NCBI RefSeq assembly: GCF_049800775.1
Contig: NZ_JBNAFR010000002.1
Span: forward strand, 124,001 to 188,000
Direction: 5' to 3'
Origin: Dinoroseobacter sp049800775
GTDB taxonomy: Bacteria; Pseudomonadota; Alphaproteobacteria; Rhodobacterales; Rhodobacteraceae
Length of the DNA: 64,000 bases
Shown: in pieces, positions 1 through 8,300 of the stretch
How the letters are laid out: the number at the start of each line of letters is the position of its first letter
How positions within the stretch are numbered: the stretch's first letter is position 1
The notes under the pieces: model-generated
Database searches by the model: none
Told to the model about the DNA's origin: nothing
What the model saw: only the letters and a program-made list of their open reading frames with translations
Translations under genes and position numbers: made by a program

Positions 1-1532
1 GGATGGTCCTTCACCTCGACAATCTCGGGCAGACGGCCATCGGGGGACATGCCGGAAAAGATCAGACCCTCGGCCTGCAACTGATCCCGGTACTTGATGT
101 CCACTTCGTAGCGGTGGCGATGCCGTTCCTCGATCGTGGTGCTGCCATAGATCCCGGCAACCTTGGACCCCTCGACAAGCTGTGCGGTATAGGCCCCGAG
201 CCGCATGGTGCCGCCCTTGTCATCATCCACCTTGCGCTCGACCTTGTGATTGCCCTGCACCCATTCCTTGAGGTGATAGACCACGGGCGTGAAGCGGCGC
301 TTGCCCGCCTCGTGATCGAACTCCTCGGAGCCCGCATCGGTCAGGTCCGTGAGGTTCCGCGCGCTCTCGATCACGGCCATCTGCATCCCGAGGCAGATCC
401 CCAGATAGGGAATCTTGTGCTCGCGGGCGAATTGCGCGGCCTTGATCTTGCCCTCGGTGCCGCGCTCGCCAAAGCCGCCCGGCACAAGGATGGCGTCATA
501 TTTCTCAAGATGCGGCACCGGGTCCTCGCGCTCGAAGATCTCGGCGTCGATCCATTCGGATTTCACGCGCACCCGGTTCGCCATGCCGCCATGGGTCAGG
601 GCCTCGGCGATGGATTTATACGCGTCCTCGAGCTGGGTGTACTTGCCCACGATCGCGACGGTCACCTCACCTTCGGGGTTGTGGATCCGGTCGGCCACAT
701 CATGCCACACGCTCAGGTCCGGTTTCGGGGCGGGCGAGATGCCGAACGCGTCGAGCACCGCCTGATCGAGCCCCTCGCGGTGATAGGCCAGCGGCGCCTC
801 GTAGATGGATTTGAGATCCTGCGCCGCGATCACGCTCTCGGGGCGGACATTGCAGAACAGTGCGAGCTTGTCGCGCTCCTTCTGGGGGATTGCCCCCTCG
901 GAGCGGCAGACCAGCACATCGGGCGCGATGCCGATGGAACGCAGCTCTTTCACGGAATGCTGAGTCGGCTTGGTCTTCAACTCGCCCGAGGCCGCGATCC
1001 AGGGCAGGAGCGTGAGATGCATGAAGATGCATTGCCCGCGCGGCTTGTCCTGTCCGAACTGGCGGATCGCCTCGAAGAAGGGCAGCCCCTCGATATCGCC
1101 GACCGTGCCGCCGATCTCGCAGAGCATGAAATCGACCTCGTCATCGCCGATATCGAGGAAATCCTTGATCTCGTTGGTGACATGGGGGATCACCTGGATC
1201 GTTTTGCCGAGGTAGTCGCCCCGCCGCTCTTTCTCGAGCACATTTGAATAAATCCGGCCGGAACTGACGGAATCGGTGCGCCGCGCGGCGACGCCGGTGA
1301 ACCGCTCGTAATGGCCGAGGTCGAGGTCGGTCTCGGCCCCGTCATCGGTCACGAAGACCTCGCCATGCTCGAACGGGCTCATGGTGCCGGGATCCACGTT
1401 CAGATACGGATCCAGCTTGCGCAGGCGGACCGAAAAACCACGCGCCTGCAGCAGCGCGCCGAGGGCCGCAGAGGCCAGTCCCTTACCCAGCGAAGAGACA
1501 ACCCCGCCCGTGATGAAAACATAGCGTGCCAT
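1..1532 (-). CDS. pyrG: CTP synthase, C-terminus cut by window edge
   Basis: Makes CTP from UTP, ATP and glutamine, the last step of cytosolic pyrimidine nucleotide synthesis. Translation from ATG at 1532 begins MARYVFITGGVVSSLGKG, the family N-terminus with its P-loop-like synthetase site. The segment with EIGGTVGDIEG follows. The class I glutamine amidotransferase part is then visible, with VPGGFGERG and the nucleophile motif GICLGMQ. About 510 residues are present of a usual ~545, so only the last few dozen lie outside. secG is directly upstream on the same strand, a common order in this family of bacteria. I see no frameshift. Confidence 0.97.
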   Translation of the reverse strand, partial: MARYVFITGGVVSSLGKGLASAALGALLQARGFSVRLRKLDPYLNVDPGTMSPFEHGEVFVTDDGAETDLDLGHYERFTGVAARRTDSVSSGRIYSNVLEKERRGDYLGKTIQVIPHVTNEIKDFLDIGDDEVDFMLCEIGGTVGDIEGLPFFEAIRQFGQDKPRGQCIFMHLTLLPWIAASGELKTKPTQHSVKELRSIGIAPDVLVCRSEGAIPQKERDKLALFCNVRPESVIAAQDLKSIYEAPLAYHREGLDQAVLDAFGISPAPKPDLSVWHDVADRIHNPEGEVTVAIVGKYTQLEDAYKSIAEALTHGGMANRVRVKSEWIDAEIFEREDPVPHLEKYDAILVPGGFGERGTEGKIKAAQFAREHKIPYLGICLGMQMAVIESARNLTDLTDAGSEEFDHEAGKRRFTPVVYHLKEWVQGNHKVERKVDDDKGGTMRLGAYTAQLVEGSKVAGIYGSTTIEERHRHRYEVDIKYRDQLQAEGLIFSGMSPDGRLPEIVEVKDH

Positions 1533-1720
1533 TGGGCTCGGCTCTCCCGTCCATCCCCGTTTCCCTGGGGATCTTGCAAAATTTTGGAAAGGATGCAGGG
1601 GAATCGTGGCCCCTGAACCCGTGTCTCCACGGGATTTAACCTGTAAAGGATTCGTCCCGCTTTGGCAACCGGACCGCTATATCCTGCGGTCCGCGTTAAC
1701 TTTTTCCCTAGGACTAGGGT

Positions 1721-2089
1721 TTACTCCGCGCGCGGCGGCAGCAGGGGCTGGTCGCTGGACGCGGGCGGCAACAGGTCCGAGGCCGGGGGCAGCAGGTCGT
1801 TCTGCTCCACCGGGGGCGGCACGGGCTGATCGGTCAGCCGGTCCAGCACGGAGGCGTTGTTGGAATTCGCCGCAGCGAGGATCGTCAGCGTGATCGACGT
1901 GCCGATAAAGGCGATGGCCAGAACCCACGTCATCTTGCCGAGGGCGGTCGCAGCCGACCGTCCGGTCATGGCGCCGCCGCCACCACCGCCACCCATACCC
2001 AGACCGCCCCCTTCGGAGCGCTGCAGGAGCACCACGCCAATCAGCGCAAGCGCCAGGAGCAGGTGGACGATCAGGATGACGTTTTCCAT
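1721..2089 (-). CDS. secG: Preprotein translocase subunit SecG
   Basis: A small subunit of the SecYEG inner-membrane channel that helps SecA-driven export. The 122-residue protein has two membrane helices, roughly residues 3-22 and 54-73. They are joined by the characteristic glycine-rich loop (GGGLGMGGGGGGG) and a short GRSAATALGKMTW stretch. The C-terminal ~45 residues are Pro/acidic and low in complexity, which is typical of alphaproteobacterial SecG. It lies 188 bases upstream of pyrG on the same strand and could be co-transcribed with it. Confidence 0.95.
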   Translation of the reverse strand: MENVILIVHLLLALALIGVVLLQRSEGGGLGMGGGGGGGAMTGRSAATALGKMTWVLAIAFIGTSITLTILAAANSNNASVLDRLTDQPVPPPVEQNDLLPPASDLLPPASSDQPLLPPRAE

Positions 2090-2163
2090 GGACGGTTCGG
2101 CCTCGTTATGCGGACCCCGGCTACCTAAGGCGTCCGGGACCGGCTCGCAAGCCCTCAGATGTC

Positions 2164-2559
2164 TCAGGCGTCCACGTCATCCACATCCGCCTGCCCGCTG
2201 AGGCGGCGGCGCACGATGCTCCAGCTCAGCCCGACCCCCAGAACGATGGACAGCGCGAGAATGCCCAGCCAGGTCTGGACCCCGGGATTCTCCAGCCGCA
2301 GCAAGCCCAGATCATAAAGAACCCAGATCAGAGCCGCGAAAATCGCGGCGATCAGGATCATCCCGAACAGCCCGATGGAGCGCAGGGTCGCGCGCAGAAA
2401 GATGATATAGCCGACACTCAGCAGCAGCCCGAGCAGGACCACCACCGACAATCGCGCCTCGTGATTGCCCAAAGCCCAGCGAATATAGTTGAAATCCGTC
2501 GGATTATAGGTGGCAGCCAGCAGCAGGAATGCCGCCAGCCAGCGGATCAGGATGTCCAT
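2164..2559 (-). CDS. DUF6524 family four-helix membrane protein
   Basis: A 131-residue inner-membrane protein of unknown function that I recognise as the DUF6524 family of Rhodobacteraceae. The start is ATG at 2559, preceded by a GAGGGAC ribosome-binding site. An upstream in-frame extension to 2811 is Arg/Pro-rich and not protein-like, so I reject it. Hydrophobic segments lie at about residues 3-20, 38-56, 66-88 and 99-117. The tail SWSIVRRRLSGQADVDDVDA is well conserved in the family as I recall it. It is divergent from purA, with 158 bases between the two start codons. Confidence 0.85.
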   Translation of the reverse strand: MDILIRWLAAFLLLAATYNPTDFNYIRWALGNHEARLSVVVLLGLLLSVGYIIFLRATLRSIGLFGMILIAAIFAALIWVLYDLGLLRLENPGVQTWLGILALSIVLGVGLSWSIVRRRLSGQADVDDVDA

Positions 2560-2717
2560 CTTTGTCCCTCGTTTTGGCGCGCCTTTGCGCCCGTGCTGCC
2601 AAATACCGCCCCGCGCGTCCAGTGCTGCGCGCCCGCGCCGCGCATTTTGCGGTTTCCCCACCGGACCAGCATGGATATACCGGCGCGGGTTTCCTGAAAC
2701 ACGAAGTGAGGGCCGAG

Positions 2718-4013
2718 ATGGCGAACGTAGTGGTCGTGGGCGCGCAATGGGGCGACGAGGGCAAGGGCAAGCTTGTGGACTGGCTCTCGGAACGCGCGGA
2801 TGTGATCGCACGTTTCCAGGGCGGACATAACGCAGGTCATACGCTTGTGATTGATGGCGAGGTCTACAAGCTGAACGCGCTGCCTTCGGGGGTGGTGCGG
2901 GGCGGCAAGCTCTCGGTGATTGGCAACGGCGTCGTGCTCGATCCGTGGCATCTGGTGAAGGAGATCGCGCAGATCCGGTCGCAGGGTGTCGAGATCACGC
3001 CCGAGACGCTGATGATCGCGGAGAACACGCCGCTGATCCTGCCGATCCATGGGGAGCTCGACCGCGCCCGCGAGGAGGCGGCGTCCAAGGGGACCAAGAT
3101 CGGGACAACCGGGCGCGGGATCGGTCCCGCCTATGAAGACAAGGTCGGGCGCCGCTCGGTCCGCGTGGCGGACCTGGCCGATGCCGCGACGCTCGAGGCG
3201 CGGGTCGATCGCGCGCTGCAGCACCATGATCCGCTCCGCAAGGGGCTGGGGATCTCGCCCGTGGACCGTGATGCGCTGATTGCGCAGCTGCAGGAGATCG
3301 CGCCGGCGATTCTCGAATACGCGGCTCCGGTCTGGAAGGTTCTGAACGAGAAGCGCAAGGCGGGCCGCCGGATCCTGTTTGAAGGGGCGCAGGGCGCGCT
3401 GCTGGACATCGATTTCGGCACCTATCCCTTTGTGACCTCCTCGAATGTGATCGCCGGTCAGGCCGCGACCGGGGTCGGGATCGGACCCGGTTCCATCGAC
3501 TATGTGCTGGGGATCGTGAAGGCCTATACCACCCGGGTGGGCGAAGGGCCGTTCCCCACCGAGCTCGACACGCCGGAGGGGCAGCGCCTGGGCGAGCGTG
3601 GTCGTGAATTCGGAACCGTCACCGGGCGCAAGCGCCGCTGCGGCTGGTTCGATGCGGCGCTGGTGCGTCAGACCTGCGCGACCTCCGGGGTCAATGGGAT
3701 CGCGCTGACCAAGCTCGATGTGTTGGACGGGTTCGACACGCTCAAGATCTGTGTCGGCTACGAGCTGGACGGAGAGACGCTGGATTACCTGCCGACCGCG
3801 GCGGATGCCCAGGCGCGGTGCAAGCCGGTCTATGAAGAAATCGCCGGTTGGTCCGACAGCACGGAAGGCGCGCGGAGCTGGGCCGACCTGCCGGGCAACG
3901 CGGTGAAATATGTGCGCCGGATCGAGGAGTTGATCCAATGCCCGGTGGCGCTACTTTCCACCTCACCGGAACGAGATGACACGATCCTCGTGACGGACCC
4001 TTTCGCGGACTGA
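2718..4013 (+). CDS. purA: Adenylosuccinate synthetase
   Basis: Joins IMP and aspartate using GTP to form adenylosuccinate, the first committed step to AMP. The 431 residues match the usual length. The N-terminus MANVVVVGAQWGDEGKGK is the GTP-binding signature with the catalytic Asp. The GHNAGHT motif, GTTGRGIGPAYEDK and a C-terminal TKLDVLDGF follow in order. The start is ATG at 2718. The reading frame is open back to 2529, but that stretch overlaps the promoter of the divergent gene and does not resemble the family. The DUF2842 gene follows after 14 bases. Confidence 0.98.
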   Translation: MANVVVVGAQWGDEGKGKLVDWLSERADVIARFQGGHNAGHTLVIDGEVYKLNALPSGVVRGGKLSVIGNGVVLDPWHLVKEIAQIRSQGVEITPETLMIAENTPLILPIHGELDRAREEAASKGTKIGTTGRGIGPAYEDKVGRRSVRVADLADAATLEARVDRALQHHDPLRKGLGISPVDRDALIAQLQEIAPAILEYAAPVWKVLNEKRKAGRRILFEGAQGALLDIDFGTYPFVTSSNVIAGQAATGVGIGPGSIDYVLGIVKAYTTRVGEGPFPTELDTPEGQRLGERGREFGTVTGRKRRCGWFDAALVRQTCATSGVNGIALTKLDVLDGFDTLKICVGYELDGETLDYLPTAADAQARCKPVYEEIAGWSDSTEGARSWADLPGNAVKYVRRIEELIQCPVALLSTSPERDDTILVTDPFAD

Positions 4014-4027
4014 ACACGGGCAGAGCG

Positions 4028-4258
4028 ATGGCGTTATCTTACAAGGCGCGGCGGCGATGGGCGCTGGTGATCCTACTTTTGGGATTGCCAGCCTATATCG
4101 TGGCGGCGGTGACGATCCTGAACCTGCTGGACCGTCCGCCCTTCTGGGTTGAACTGAGCGTCTATGTCGGGCTCGGGATCATCTGGGCGGTGCCGTTCAA
4201 GTTCGTGTTCAAAGGGATCGGGCAGCCGGATCCGGATCAGCCGCGGGACGACGCCTGA
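4028..4258 (+). CDS. DUF2842 domain membrane protein
   Basis: A 76-residue protein with two membrane helices (about residues 10-31 and 42-61), recognised as the DUF2842 family of alphaproteobacteria. No function is known. It starts 14 bases after purA and is probably carried on the same transcript. The motif LLDRPPFWVELSVYVGLGIIW lies around the helix boundary, and the tail is short and hydrophilic. It converges with the large acidic protein gene, whose stop codon is 96 bases away. Confidence 0.85.
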   Translation: MALSYKARRRWALVILLLGLPAYIVAAVTILNLLDRPPFWVELSVYVGLGIIWAVPFKFVFKGIGQPDPDQPRDDA

Positions 4259-4354
4259 CGACGCAGAGCGCGGTGGATGCATCGGACAGGTGAAGCATCT
4301 GCGGCTGCATCTGGTCCCAGACTGCGTGGGGCTGTTTGGCAGGCTCGGGCCGTC

Positions 4355-6538
4355 CTAGCCGTTCGCCACGAAACGCGACTCCGTTGAAATCACGAACTGG
4401 CCACGCTCGATCTTTTCGATCGTGCCATTGCGCAGAAGATCTCCGAAACTCCGCAAGGAGTCTTCGCGGGAAAAACTGCGATCGTGGTCGTGGCGCATGA
4501 CCATATGCATGACCTCCGGACGCGAGAAATAGGTTTTCCCCTCCACGACGCTCAGATAGGCCGCTGCGGCTTCGAGCAGTTCGTGCAATTCGGTGGCACC
4601 GACGGACTCCGCGTAGGTCGCGAACCCTGTGTCCAGCGCGCGGGTTTTGTCCTGACCTGCGATGGCGGTGCGGGTGATCCGGCGCGGCCGGACGGCGGGA
4701 TCCGTGTCCTCCCAATCCACCCGTGCCTGAGGAACCAGCATCAGAGGCGGGGGACTGTCCTGTGCCGCGGGGCTGCCGTGCTTGGTCTCCGCCGCGCCAA
4801 TCGCTTCCTCGAGATCCGAGATGTCGGCATCCGGCGACGTTTCTGCGCTGTCCGCAGGCTCAGGGGCGGCTGTCGCATGATCCAGCTCCAGGCCGGGGTC
4901 GTGCGCCTCAGTGTCCATCTCGGTCTTGGATTTGCGCTTGCCTGGAATAAGGCGCTCGGCAAATGTCGCGGCCACCGCGGCCTTGATATGGCTCAGGGCG
5001 CTGCGGCGATGCTGCGCGCCTTCCTCGTTGAGCGCATCATCGGTCTTGGCGAGGATTCGGTCCACGGTCTCGGCATCATCAACGGGTGAGAACAGCGCAG
5101 AGCGGTCTTCGGGCGCGGGCGCCTCGTCGAAGAGAATGTCATCCGCGAGGACCGGCTCGGGATCCGCTGGAACGTCCTCCTGAGCGTCCGTATCGCGCCG
5201 GAACGCCTGCGGACGCTGAGCATCGCGCCCTCTCAGAAGGGAAACGGCGGCTTCGAGATCGGAGTGTTGGATGCCAAGGGGTGGAATGGTGTCCGATTCC
5301 GCCGCAGATCCCGTGTCCTCTGTGAGTTGCTGTTCTACGATATCATCAGTGGGGTCTGCTTGTGCAGCATCGGTGGAAAGCTCCGGCGCTGTGGCGGTAT
5401 CCGGGGTTTCCTCGGTTTCGCCGAGCCGGGCGAGGGTCGCGGTAATGACGTCTTGCTCCACGTCATCCGACGGCGCGTCTGACTGCGCCTTCTCGGCGAT
5501 GCTGTCCTCAACGGGATCCTTGTGATCAATGCGAAGATCCGCATCGAAAGCGTCCACGAGCTCGGTATTGTCGCCAGCAATTCGGGCGAGAAGTGCCTCG
5601 GTTTCGTCTTCTTGGTCGACTTCCGGGCTTGTGTCGTCTTGGAGCGCGCGCGAGGTTTCTTCAGCTTCAGCTTCAGCTTCAGCTTCAGCTTCAGCTTCAG
5701 CTTCAGCTTCAGCTTCAGCTTCAGCTTCAGCTTCAGCTTCAGCTTCAGCTTCAGCTTCAGCTTCAGCTTCAGCTTCAGCTTCAGCCTCAGCCTCAGCCTC
5801 AGCCTCAGCTGCCTTCGGTTCCACAATGTCGCCACTGTCCTGAGACGGCAGGACGTAGGTGACATCGTCGGTCAGGTCGTCGCTATCCTCGACCTCGAAC
5901 CGCGCTTCGAGGTCTGCGGTGCTGTCGGCGACATTTGCGGCCACCACCGAGCGGATCCGCTGCAATTTGGCGGCAATGCTGGAGGCGCTGAGGCCGGTGG
6001 CGGTCAGATCCGGTGTGGCATCCGCAGGCGCGCTGGGGCGGGGCAACCCGGTTGAGGGGATCTGGAAGAAGGCGTTCACATCCTCGACACCGCGCCATGC
6101 CTCGGCGTCCTGCGGGGGCGTCGGATCCTCGGCGAAGACCGGAGGTTCCTCCGGGGCAGTCACGATCGGATCCGCCAACACGGCCGCTGCAATGTCGGGC
6201 TCGGTCGGGGCGTTGGCCTCCTCGTAAACCGTTTCGGTCTCGGCAGGCATCTCATCCTCGGCCAAGGCGCTGCCGGGGTCCGGCTGCGCCTGTGTCAGAT
6301 GAACGCCCCCGTCGCGCAGATCCGCATTCACGTCGGTCGTGGCGCGGCGCTGGGCGATGTTCTGGAGCATCTGCGCATCGGGCGTCGGAGGCTCGGCACC
6401 GAAATACCGATCCTCGGCGGCAAGATCGCGAAAATACTCGGCGATGTCCTTCATCGCCGAGAACGGATCCTCGAACCCCTCAAGGGTGCAGGAGAAGGTC
6501 CCGTAAGAGACCGTCAGGAACTTGTTCGAATCTTGCAT
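4355..6538 (-). CDS. Acidic low-complexity protein with Ala-Glu repeat tract
   Basis: A 727-residue cytosolic protein of unknown function. I prefer ATG at 6538, where the protein begins MQDSNKFLTVSYGTFSCT behind AGGAAGTGAG, over ATG at 6598, which has no ribosome-binding site. The first ~65 residues and the last ~120 look folded. The end carries a helix-rich segment and a small beta-hairpin (IEKIERGQFVIS) that could be a winged helix. Everything between is Asp/Glu/Ala/Pro-rich and probably disordered. Residues 244-293 are 25 perfect Ala-Glu dipeptides encoded by a hexanucleotide tract at 5660-5809. The N-terminus is conserved in roseobacters as far as I recall, but I cannot assign a role. It is divergent from the thiamine pyrophosphokinase gene. 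Confidence 0.85.
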   Translation of the reverse strand: MQDSNKFLTVSYGTFSCTLEGFEDPFSAMKDIAEYFRDLAAEDRYFGAEPPTPDAQMLQNIAQRRATTDVNADLRDGGVHLTQAQPDPGSALAEDEMPAETETVYEEANAPTEPDIAAAVLADPIVTAPEEPPVFAEDPTPPQDAEAWRGVEDVNAFFQIPSTGLPRPSAPADATPDLTATGLSASSIAAKLQRIRSVVAANVADSTADLEARFEVEDSDDLTDDVTYVLPSQDSGDIVEPKAAEAEAEAEAEAEAEAEAEAEAEAEAEAEAEAEAEAEAEAEAEAEAEAEAEETSRALQDDTSPEVDQEDETEALLARIAGDNTELVDAFDADLRIDHKDPVEDSIAEKAQSDAPSDDVEQDVITATLARLGETEETPDTATAPELSTDAAQADPTDDIVEQQLTEDTGSAAESDTIPPLGIQHSDLEAAVSLLRGRDAQRPQAFRRDTDAQEDVPADPEPVLADDILFDEAPAPEDRSALFSPVDDAETVDRILAKTDDALNEEGAQHRRSALSHIKAAVAATFAERLIPGKRKSKTEMDTEAHDPGLELDHATAAPEPADSAETSPDADISDLEEAIGAAETKHGSPAAQDSPPPLMLVPQARVDWEDTDPAVRPRRITRTAIAGQDKTRALDTGFATYAESVGATELHELLEAAAAYLSVVEGKTYFSRPEVMHMVMRHDHDRSFSREDSLRSFGDLLRNGTIEKIERGQFVISTESRFVANG
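5660..5809 (+). repeat. Hexanucleotide microsatellite, 25 units
   Basis: Twenty-one exact TTCAGC units (5660-5785) are followed by four CTCAGC units (5786-5809), read on the plus strand. On the minus strand the tract encodes alternating Ala and Glu inside the acidic protein gene. Gain or loss of units keeps the reading frame. All six frames are open across the tract, which explains several spurious reading frames here. Confidence 0.98.
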
Positions 6539-6680
6539 GTGCCTGCTCACTTCCTTCCCCCGAGCCAGCTGACATAAAATACGGGCTGCAATTTCCATTT
6601 CACAAACAAAAACAAGAAAAATTCCCTAATTTTCGGCAATTATGGTTGAAGTTTGGCAAGCCTCGGAAAATGGTCATGAA

Positions 6681-7370
6681 ATGGCCCAACTCCCGAAAAA
6701 TTCCGCCACATTCGTGACATATTTGGGTGCTGGGCCCGCGCCGAATCCCGTGATTCAGGCGGCGCTGGCCCAGGCACCGATTCTCGTTGCGGTGGATGGT
6801 GGCGTCGCCCATGCAGCCGCACTTGGCGCCGTCCCGAGCCATATCCTCGGGGATCTCGACAGCCAGCCGGACGCGCTGCCGCCTGCGTTTTCGGACATCC
6901 CCGTGACGCATATTCCCGAGCAGGAGAGCACGGATTTCGACAAGGCGTTGCGCACGGTCCCGGCGGATCTGGCGCTTGGCGTCGGCTTTCTCGGGGGGCG
7001 GGTGGATCACGAGCTGGCCTGTTTCCACACCCTTCTGCGCCATGCCCATCGCAACGTCCTGCTGGTTTCGGAGACCGATGTGGTGACCCTGGCGCCGCCA
7101 CGCGCCGTGCTCCGTCTGCCGCAAAAGACCCGCCTGTCTCTCTTTCCGATGCAGCCGGTGCGGATGACGACCACTGGGCTGCGCTGGCCCCTCACGGCGG
7201 AGTGGCTGGACCCGCATGACCGCATCGGCACTTCCAACAGCGTGGATGCGCCGCGAGTCACAATCGAGGCTTCGGACCCGGCCTGTCTGGTGATCGCACC
7301 CGCCGAACACCTCGCGGAACTGATCGAATACCGGCGGCAATCGGAGGGTTGGCCTGAAAAACGCGCATGA
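6681..7370 (+). CDS. Thiamine pyrophosphokinase
   Basis: Transfers pyrophosphate from ATP to thiamine to give the cofactor thiamine diphosphate. The protein of about 229 residues shows AVDGGVAHAAALGAVP, then GDLDS with the metal-binding acidic residues. QESTDFDKAL and GGRVDHELA follow, all in the spacing of the TPK catalytic domain. The C-terminal half is the beta-sandwich thiamine-binding domain. The start is uncertain: ATG at 6681 puts the first beta strand where the family has it, while ATG at 6642 would add 13 residues. Neither has a strong ribosome-binding site. Confidence 0.9.
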   Translation: MAQLPKNSATFVTYLGAGPAPNPVIQAALAQAPILVAVDGGVAHAAALGAVPSHILGDLDSQPDALPPAFSDIPVTHIPEQESTDFDKALRTVPADLALGVGFLGGRVDHELACFHTLLRHAHRNVLLVSETDVVTLAPPRAVLRLPQKTRLSLFPMQPVRMTTTGLRWPLTAEWLDPHDRIGTSNSVDAPRVTIEASDPACLVIAPAEHLAELIEYRRQSEGWPEKRA

Positions 7371-7473
7371 ATCCTCGGAGGATCACGAGAATTTCAGGAA
7401 AATCGCGGACCGGTCTCGCGCATCGCGCGCTTTTGTCCCATAAGCGGCCCGTGACCGTCGAGGAGCAGGCCCT

Positions 7474-8256
7474 ATGTCCGGAGAATTGTCCCCCATTGAT
7501 CGCGCCAAATACGTCGCGGCCAAACGCGCAGTCGAGTTCATCGAAGATGGTATGCGCGTTGGCCTTGGCACCGGCTCAACCGCGGCTTGGATGGTGCGCC
7601 ATCTGGCCGAAGTGGTGGCCGAGGAGGGCATGCAGATCACCTGCGTCGCGACCTCCACGCGCACCGCGGAGCTGGCGCGCGAGCTGGGCCTGACGGTCAC
7701 GACCCTCGACGATGTCAAATGGCTCGACCTGACCATTGATGGTGCCGATGAGTTCGACCCCAGCCTGAACCTGATCAAGGGCGGCGGGGGCGCGTTGCTG
7801 CAGGAGAAGATCGTGGCAACCGCGTCGGACCAGATGATCGTCATCACTGATTCGTCCAAGGCCGTGGCAACGCTCGGGGCCTTTCCGCTGCCGGTGGAGG
7901 TGATCAAGTTCGGGTGGGAGACCACCAAGACCCTGATCGAGGAGACGCTGGTCAATATCGATGTGACGGGCCGGGAAACCCGCCTGCGGATGGACGGAGA
8001 CGCGCCCTATATCACCGATGAGGGCAATGTCATCGTCGATCTCGATCTGCAACGCATTGGAAACGCTCGCCAGCTCTCGCTGGTGCTGAACCAGTTGCCA
8101 GGCGTGGTGGAGAACGGACTTTTCCTCGATATCTGCGACGTCGTGGTGATCGGCAAGGGTGACGGATCTGTCGAGCTGCGCGATATCAATGCCGGAAGCG
8201 TGCACCAAGAGCAGGTTGAAGTCCCCGGCGCGGGCAACGTATTCTCCGACCTGTAA
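7474..8256 (+). CDS. rpiA: Ribose-5-phosphate isomerase A
   Basis: Interconverts ribose 5-phosphate and ribulose 5-phosphate in the pentose phosphate pathway. The 260 residues contain VGLGTGSTAAWMVRHL, the phosphate-binding loop, and DGADEFDPSLNLIKGGGGALLQEK, which carries the catalytic Asp, Glu and Lys region. The start ATG at 7474 follows a GGAG-like site (cgaggagcagg). The glutathione reductase gene follows 44 bases downstream, across a GC-rich hairpin. Confidence 0.97.
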   Translation: MSGELSPIDRAKYVAAKRAVEFIEDGMRVGLGTGSTAAWMVRHLAEVVAEEGMQITCVATSTRTAELARELGLTVTTLDDVKWLDLTIDGADEFDPSLNLIKGGGGALLQEKIVATASDQMIVITDSSKAVATLGAFPLPVEVIKFGWETTKTLIEETLVNIDVTGRETRLRMDGDAPYITDEGNVIVDLDLQRIGNARQLSLVLNQLPGVVENGLFLDICDVVVIGKGDGSVELRDINAGSVHQEQVEVPGAGNVFSDL

Positions 8257-8259
8257 CGA

Positions 8260-8278
8260 CCGGGCCGGGTGGGCCCGG
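8260..8278 (+). terminator. GC-rich hairpin between rpiA and gor
   Basis: CCGGGCC pairs with GGCCCGG around a five-base loop just after the rpiA stop codon. There is no T-tract, so this is a weak or attenuating structure at most. Confidence 0.4.
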
Positions 8279-8300
8279 CGTGGAAGACAGGAGCGACCCC

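Noticed and set aside
1704..1720. CCCTAG-GA-CTAGGG inverted repeat downstream of secG as a terminator
   Set aside because: The loop is too short for a stable hairpin and no T-tract follows on the minus strand.
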